The notes under the pieces: model-generated | Database searches by the model: none | Seen by the model: only the letters and a program-made list of their open reading frames with translations | Told to the model about the DNA's origin: nothing | Program-made: the position numbers and the translations under genes | Part shown: piece by piece, positions 60,531-64,000 of the stretch | Layout: each line of letters opens with the position of its first letter | Numbering within the stretch: position 1 is the first letter of the stretch | From: Acidobacteriota bacterium | GTDB taxonomy: Bacteria; Acidobacteriota; Terriglobia; Bryobacterales; Bryobacteraceae | Length of the DNA stretch: 64,000 bases | Reading direction: 5' to 3' | Assembly: GCA_017304135.1 (NCBI GenBank) | Contig: JAFLBB010000011.1 | Span: 25,872 to 89,871 of the forward strand

Positions 60531-60911
60531 CTACGCCGGGACGCGGCGCGGGCGGGACTTCTTCACGATGGGGATTTCACCGGCATGGGCGAGCGCGTTG
60601 AAGACGAGGTCCACCACATGCTGGTCGGCCAGCGCATAATTAATGTGCTTGCCCGCGCGGCGCCGCGACACGATCTTTTCGGCCCGCAGCACGCGCAGCC
60701 GCTGCGACACCGTGGACAGGCTCTCGTTGCTGGCCGCGGCAATCTCGGTGACGCAGGCCTCGCCTTGGGATAGAGCGGCCACGATGCGCAGCCGCGATTC
60801 CTCGCCCAGGGCCCGGAATAGACGCGCCGCCCGCTCCAGCGCCTCGTCATTCACCAGTTTGGCCCGAGGGCGCCTCGGATGGTCGTGCGTATCACAGAGG
60901 GGATCTTGCAT
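60531..60911 (-). CDS. ArsR/SmtB-family metal-sensing repressor
   Basis: A 126-residue winged-helix repressor (LFRALGEESRLRIVAALSQ ... STVSQRLRVLRAEKIVSRRR). In the last helix, DQHVVDLVFNALAHAGE places Asp, His(+2), His(+13) and Glu(+16) exactly as the alpha-5 metal site of SmtB/CzrA (Asp104, His106, His117, Glu120). An N-terminal C-D-T-H-D-H stretch adds possible ligands. It should bind Zn, Co or Ni and then release DNA. A 9-base-arm inverted repeat lies 5 bases upstream of its ATG. It is on the same strand as the cbiMNQO operon that follows. Confidence 0.9.
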   Translation of the reverse strand: MQDPLCDTHDHPRRPRAKLVNDEALERAARLFRALGEESRLRIVAALSQGEACVTEIAAASNESLSTVSQRLRVLRAEKIVSRRRAGKHINYALADQHVVDLVFNALAHAGEIPIVKKSRPRRVPA

Positions 60912-60915
60912 TCAG

Positions 60916-60937
60916 CACTCGAACAAATGTTCAAGTG
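60916..60937. promoter_or_regulatory. ArsR/SmtB-type operator upstream of arsR
   Basis: On the minus strand, CACTTGAAC and GTTCGAGTG form 9-base inverted arms (8 of 9 paired) around ATTT. This is the shape of SmtB-family operators. It directly follows the -10 box of the predicted arsR promoter. Confidence 0.75.
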
Positions 60938-60938
60938 A

Positions 60939-60968
60939 AGGATATGGGAACCCCGCCCCAGCAGTCAA
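60939..60968 (-). promoter_or_regulatory. predicted arsR promoter
   Basis: On the minus strand, TTGACT (60968-60963) and TATCCT (60944-60939) are 18 bases apart. The ArsR-type operator begins one base after the -10 box. Confidence 0.6.
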
Positions 60969-61021
60969 GCGGACCGCGCCGGACTCACCTTGCCGGGCCG
61001 GCGCGGCCTGAATCGCTCTCC

Positions 61022-61372
61022 CTAAGCAACGCCTAGTTTGCCGTGGTCGTCGCAATGCGTGCCGTGCGGATGGTGCAGATGGCCGGCGACCAGATAGTCC
61101 ACGTGGTCGCCATGCGGCACCGCCTCATGGCCGCAGCCCGGACCATGGACATGGTTCATATCGTGGCCCGCGCACTTGTGCCCGGGAGTGCAGACATCCG
61201 GGTTGTCGGCGCTCACCTCGATCACGTGTTCATCCACATGGTCGCCGTGCGGCTGATGAAGGTGGCCATCGTGCAAATAGTCGACATGGCCACCGTGTAC
61301 CACCGCGGTGTGGCCGCAGCCCGAGCCGTGTACGTGAGAGTGGCCTTCATGGATCTTATGTTCGCTGGACAT
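61022..61372 (-). CDS. histidine-rich metal-binding protein with internal duplication
   Basis: A 116-residue soluble protein with about 30 His plus several Cys, Asp and Glu. Two halves are clear repeats: HVHGSGCGHTAVVHGGHVDY and HVHGPGCGHEAVPHGDHVDY, each followed by a GHLHxPHGxH block. They are joined by a short linker with VCTPGHKCAGHDMNH. ATG is at 61372, with GAGGTG about 10 bases upstream. It probably stores or buffers Zn, Ni or Co. It lies between the arsR and P1B-ATPase genes and has an ArsR-type operator about 90 bases upstream. Confidence 0.85.
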   Translation of the reverse strand: MSSEHKIHEGHSHVHGSGCGHTAVVHGGHVDYLHDGHLHQPHGDHVDEHVIEVSADNPDVCTPGHKCAGHDMNHVHGPGCGHEAVPHGDHVDYLVAGHLHHPHGTHCDDHGKLGVA

Positions 61373-61463
61373 GAATCAAGCACCTCAAATTATGATCGCG
61401 ATCGCAATGCAAACGTCTTGCGGCCGGGCAGAGTCCTTGCGGTGCGGTCCCATTCGCACACGA

Positions 61464-61485
61464 CACTTGCACAATCGTTCAATTG
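61464..61485. promoter_or_regulatory. second ArsR/SmtB-type operator between metal genes
   Basis: CACTTGCAC and GTTCAATTG form 9-base inverted arms (7 of 9 paired) around AATC. They resemble the arsR operator closely. The site lies between the divergent histidine-rich gene and the P1B-ATPase gene, and overlaps the predicted ATPase promoter. Confidence 0.65.
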
Positions 61486-61494
61486 AAATATAGA
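61467..61494 (+). promoter_or_regulatory. predicted promoter of the P1B-ATPase gene
   Basis: TTGCAC (61467-61472) and TATAGA (61489-61494) are 16 bases apart. The ArsR-type inverted repeat covers the -35 box and most of the spacer, which suits repression. About 125 bases of leader would separate it from the ATPase start. Confidence 0.55.
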
Positions 61495-61619
61495 GAAACT
61501 CCGCCGGGGCGTCAAGGGGAAATCCGCTCACCCGTCGATCCAGCCCGCTCATCGGACCCATCGGCCCGGCGGCCGCTATTCGCTCGCCGTCAGCGCTCCC
61601 GGCGGCTATCCTCCCTCAT

Positions 61620-63782
61620 TTGGCGAACCTGAGGCTCTACATTCACGGAATGGACTGCGGCGAGGAGGTGGCTCAACTGCGCCGGCAGCTGGGATCCATG
61701 ACGGGCGTACTGGACCTCCGCTTCGACGTCGAGCGGGCGCAGCTGGCCATCGAGCACGATGCCGAAGTTGTCTCCCCCGGCGAACTGGAGGCCGCCATCA
61801 CCCGACTGGGCATGAGAAGCGAGATCTGGAAGGATACGCGCGACCAGCCCGCCCACCCGCTGCTCCGCCACTCGCGCGCCCTCGCCACCGCCGCCAGCGG
61901 AGCCTGCCTTGTCGCCGCGATGGCCATCGACTTCGCCGAGTCCCATGAGGGACTGTTGGACTGGTTCCTGCGCGATGGCGGTCACCACGGCTCTCCTACC
62001 GTTGTGGCCGTCCAATGCCTGGCGCTACTCTTCGGCTTCGGCCCTCATCTCGCCAAGGTGATGGCTTCGTTGCGCGCGTTCAGGCCCGACATGGCTGTGC
62101 TCATGGCTGTCTCCCTCACTGGCGCCGGAGTCCTCGGTGAATGGTCAGAAGGCGCGACGCTGGCCTTTCTCTACTCCCTTTCCGGCCTGATTGAGTTGTG
62201 GAGCTTGCGCCGCGCCCAGTCCTCAGTGGCCGCATTGCTCAATCTGACCCCGCCCACGGCTTCCGTCCTCCATGGCGACCACGAGCACAAGGTATCGGTG
62301 GACCGTTTGCAACCGGGCGCCCTTGTCCGAGTGCGCCCCGGTGAGCGGATCCCCTGTGACGGCGAGGTGGCCGCCGGGGAGTCCGACGTGGATCAGGCGA
62401 TTGTCACCGGCGAGGCTGTTCCGTCGGTGAGAGGCCCTGGCGACCGCGTGTTTTCCGGAAGCCTCAACGGCGCGGGCACTCTGGACATCCGCGTCGGCTG
62501 CGCGGCCCACGACACAGCCCTGTCGCGCATTGTACGCATGGTGGAAGGGGCACAGCATCGCCGGGCAACCAGCGAGCAGTTCGTGGAACGCTTCGCGCGG
62601 GTCTACACGCCGGTCATTCTCGGCCTCGCCGTCGCGGCGGCCGTGCTGCCTCCTGCCCTCGGCTGGCAGGAGGCATCCCGCAGCTTCTATCAGGCGATGG
62701 TGATTCTGCTTATCTCTTGTCCCTGCGCGCTGGTCATCTCCACACCCGTCACGATTGTCTCCGCCCTGGCCTCGGCCGCGCGCCACGGCGTGCTTGTCAA
62801 AGGCGGCGCCTTTCTGGAAATCGCCGCGCGGCTCAACGCCGTGGCCTTTGACAAAACAGGCGTGCTGACCAGTGGGAAACCACAAGTGACCAGCTTCACT
62901 CCGCTCAATGGCCAGCCGAAGGAGCTTGTGCTGCGCAGGCTGGCCGGCATAGAGGCGCAAAGCGAACATCCGCTTGCCGCCGCCGTCGTCGCCTATGCCA
63001 ACCAGCAGGGCGTGGCCCCCGAACCGGTAGAGCATTTCCACGCACTGGCTGGCCGCGGCGCGGAGGCCGAGGTCGGCCGTGAGCGCTTCTGGGTCGGCAG
63101 CAGGCGCCTGTGTCAGGAGAAGTGCCTTCAGTCCGACGAGGTTGTGTGCGCCCTGCAGTCGCGCGAAGACGCTCACCATTCCGCCGTCCTGTGCGGCAGT
63201 GACGCCGCCGTTTGGGGTGTGCTGAGTCTCTCCGATGCCATCCGTTCCGAGGCGGCTGAGGCGCTTGGCCGGCTGCGTGCGCTGGGAGTGCGTGAACTCG
63301 TGATGCTCACAGGTGACAACCGCGGCACGGCGGACAGCGTGGGCCGCGACCTGGGGATCGTGAACGTCAAAGCGGAACTGCTGCCCGAACAGAAACTGGA
63401 GGTGATCGAGGCCTTGCGCGCCGCGCACGGTGAGGTCGCCATGGTCGGCGACGGCATCAACGACGCGCAGGCGCTGTCTGCCGCATCCATTGGCATTGCG
63501 ATGGCAGGCCAGTCGACGGATCTGGCGCTGGAAACCGCCGATGTTGTGCTCGCCCCGGCTGATCTGCGCAAGCTGCCTTTCCTCATTCAGCATGCTCGCC
63601 GCGCGGCCGGAGTGGTGCGGCAGAACGTGTGGGTGGCCATCGGATTGAAAGTCGCCTTTCTCGTCGCCGCCCTCCTCGGCGCGGCTTCGCTGTGGATGGC
63701 CGTTGCCGCCGACATGGGGGCAACACTGCTTGTAACCTTGAACGGCCTGCGCATGCTTCGAGCCTCCGGCGGACGCGTGTAA
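61620..63782 (+). CDS. P1B-type heavy-metal-transporting ATPase (Zn/Cd/Co type)
   Basis: A 720-residue membrane exporter. The start is the TTG at 61620, with no ribosome-binding site, so it is uncertain. Residues 1-75 are an HMA-like domain with GMDCGEEVA, which keeps one Cys and lacks the second. About eight helices follow. TM6 has SCPCALV (Cys367-Pro-Cys369) and TM8 has AADMGATLLVTLN, with the Asp typical of the Zn/Cd (P1B-2) class. Catalytic blocks are TGEAVP, TGDN and GDGIND. The phosphorylation loop reads DKTGV (Asp411 to Val415) instead of D-K-T-G-T. It likely exports excess metal under ArsR control. Confidence 0.9.
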   Translation: MANLRLYIHGMDCGEEVAQLRRQLGSMTGVLDLRFDVERAQLAIEHDAEVVSPGELEAAITRLGMRSEIWKDTRDQPAHPLLRHSRALATAASGACLVAAMAIDFAESHEGLLDWFLRDGGHHGSPTVVAVQCLALLFGFGPHLAKVMASLRAFRPDMAVLMAVSLTGAGVLGEWSEGATLAFLYSLSGLIELWSLRRAQSSVAALLNLTPPTASVLHGDHEHKVSVDRLQPGALVRVRPGERIPCDGEVAAGESDVDQAIVTGEAVPSVRGPGDRVFSGSLNGAGTLDIRVGCAAHDTALSRIVRMVEGAQHRRATSEQFVERFARVYTPVILGLAVAAAVLPPALGWQEASRSFYQAMVILLISCPCALVISTPVTIVSALASAARHGVLVKGGAFLEIAARLNAVAFDKTGVLTSGKPQVTSFTPLNGQPKELVLRRLAGIEAQSEHPLAAAVVAYANQQGVAPEPVEHFHALAGRGAEAEVGRERFWVGSRRLCQEKCLQSDEVVCALQSREDAHHSAVLCGSDAAVWGVLSLSDAIRSEAAEALGRLRALGVRELVMLTGDNRGTADSVGRDLGIVNVKAELLPEQKLEVIEALRAAHGEVAMVGDGINDAQALSAASIGIAMAGQSTDLALETADVVLAPADLRKLPFLIQHARRAAGVVRQNVWVAIGLKVAFLVAALLGAASLWMAVAADMGATLLVTLNGLRMLRASGGRV

Positions 63783-63786
63783 CAGG

Positions 63787-64000
63787 ATGCCGGAACGGGT
63801 GTTGCGGGCGCTTGTGGTGGACGATGAACCGATTGCGCGGCAGGTGTTGCTGGAGGGGCTGGCCGAGGCCGGTGGCGTGCGCGTAGTGGGAGAAGCCAGC
63901 GATGGCAGGCAGGCCGTGGAGCGCATCGCCGCGCTCCAGCCGGACCTGGTGTTTCTCGACATTCAGATGCCGGTGCTGGACGGATTCTCGGTTCTGGCGC
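63787..64000 (+). CDS. response regulator, N-terminal part, cut by window end
   Basis: The receiver domain begins at ATG 63787, four bases after the ATPase stop. Visible are the acidic pocket VVDDEP and the phosphoacceptor region VFLDIQMPVLDGF, with helix 1 VLLEGLAEAGGVRVVG. Spacing and wording (IARQVLLEGL, FLDIQMPVLDG) resemble LytTR-type regulators, but the output domain lies outside the window. Co-transcription with the ATPase is possible from the small gap. Confidence 0.8.
   Translation, partial: MPERVLRALVVDDEPIARQVLLEGLAEAGGVRVVGEASDGRQAVERIAALQPDLVFLDIQMPVLDGFSVLA

Noticed and set aside
62223..63962. Minus-strand open frame of 579 codons opposite the P1B-ATPase
   Set aside because: The ATPase motifs on the plus strand settle the coding strand.

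Overview
The window is about 64 kb of GC-rich bacterial DNA that looks like Acidobacteriota, most likely a Solibacter/Bryobacter-type soil bacterium. The reasons are two giant Oar-like TonB-dependent receptors with an N-terminal carboxypeptidase-regulatory-like domain, secreted sulfatases and unusual glycoside hydrolases, a secreted protein with the 'Solibacter C-terminal' (TIGR03437-type) domain, and a long accessory-gene layout without ribosomal or tRNA genes. The taxonomic call is inference; no rRNA is present.

Layout. (1) 1-11.9 kb: tail of a DUF362-like gene, then a plus-strand run of a TonB receptor (with a sigma70-type promoter and a perfect LacI-type palindrome), sulfatase, phosphodiesterase-like protein with substituted metal positions, enolase-superfamily protein, second sulfatase and a PQQ-type sugar dehydrogenase. 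It reads as uptake and breakdown of a sulfated sugar polymer. (2) 12.0-18.1 kb: a signalling island with a CpaE-like ATPase, a single-domain response regulator, two-domain KaiC, KaiB and a triple-PAS histidine kinase. (3) 18.2-32.8 kb: a sugar island with three GH127 (beta-L-arabinofuranosidase type) enzymes, a second TonB receptor, a VOC protein, a RhaT-type symporter, an aldehyde dehydrogenase, a GntR/FadR regulator and an enolase-superfamily dehydratase. Similar inverted repeats sit on the divergent promoters and on the regulator's own promoter.

(4) 33.4-51.4 kb: a cellulose operon, bcsQ, fused bcsA-bcsB (PilZ motif intact), bcsZ and bcsC, continuing into a TIGR03437 protein and a multidomain GH9/CBM3 cellulase, with a convergent GH5/CBM2 cellulase whose end overlaps the GH9 gene. 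(5) 51.7-54.2 kb: a secreted FAD oxidoreductase and about 0.85 kb of decayed sequence. (6) 54.2-63.8 kb: a transition-metal island. On the minus strand: an SmtB-like ArsR repressor, an ECF-type metal importer cbiM-(cbiN-like)-cbiQ-cbiO, a 2Fe-2S ferredoxin-like protein, a CobW/COG0523 GTPase, a WD40 protein and two uncharacterised proteins, nearly all stop/start-overlapped. Next to it are a duplicated histidine-rich protein and a divergent P1B-type ATPase, with two similar ArsR-type operators. The window ends inside a response-regulator gene.

The most interesting points are the shared operator on the GH127 divergon, the metal island (an efflux-type repressor in front of an importer, plus unknown partner genes), the KaiC-KaiB-kinase island, and the synthase-plus-cellulase operon. 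All family calls were made by reading motifs; no database search was run.
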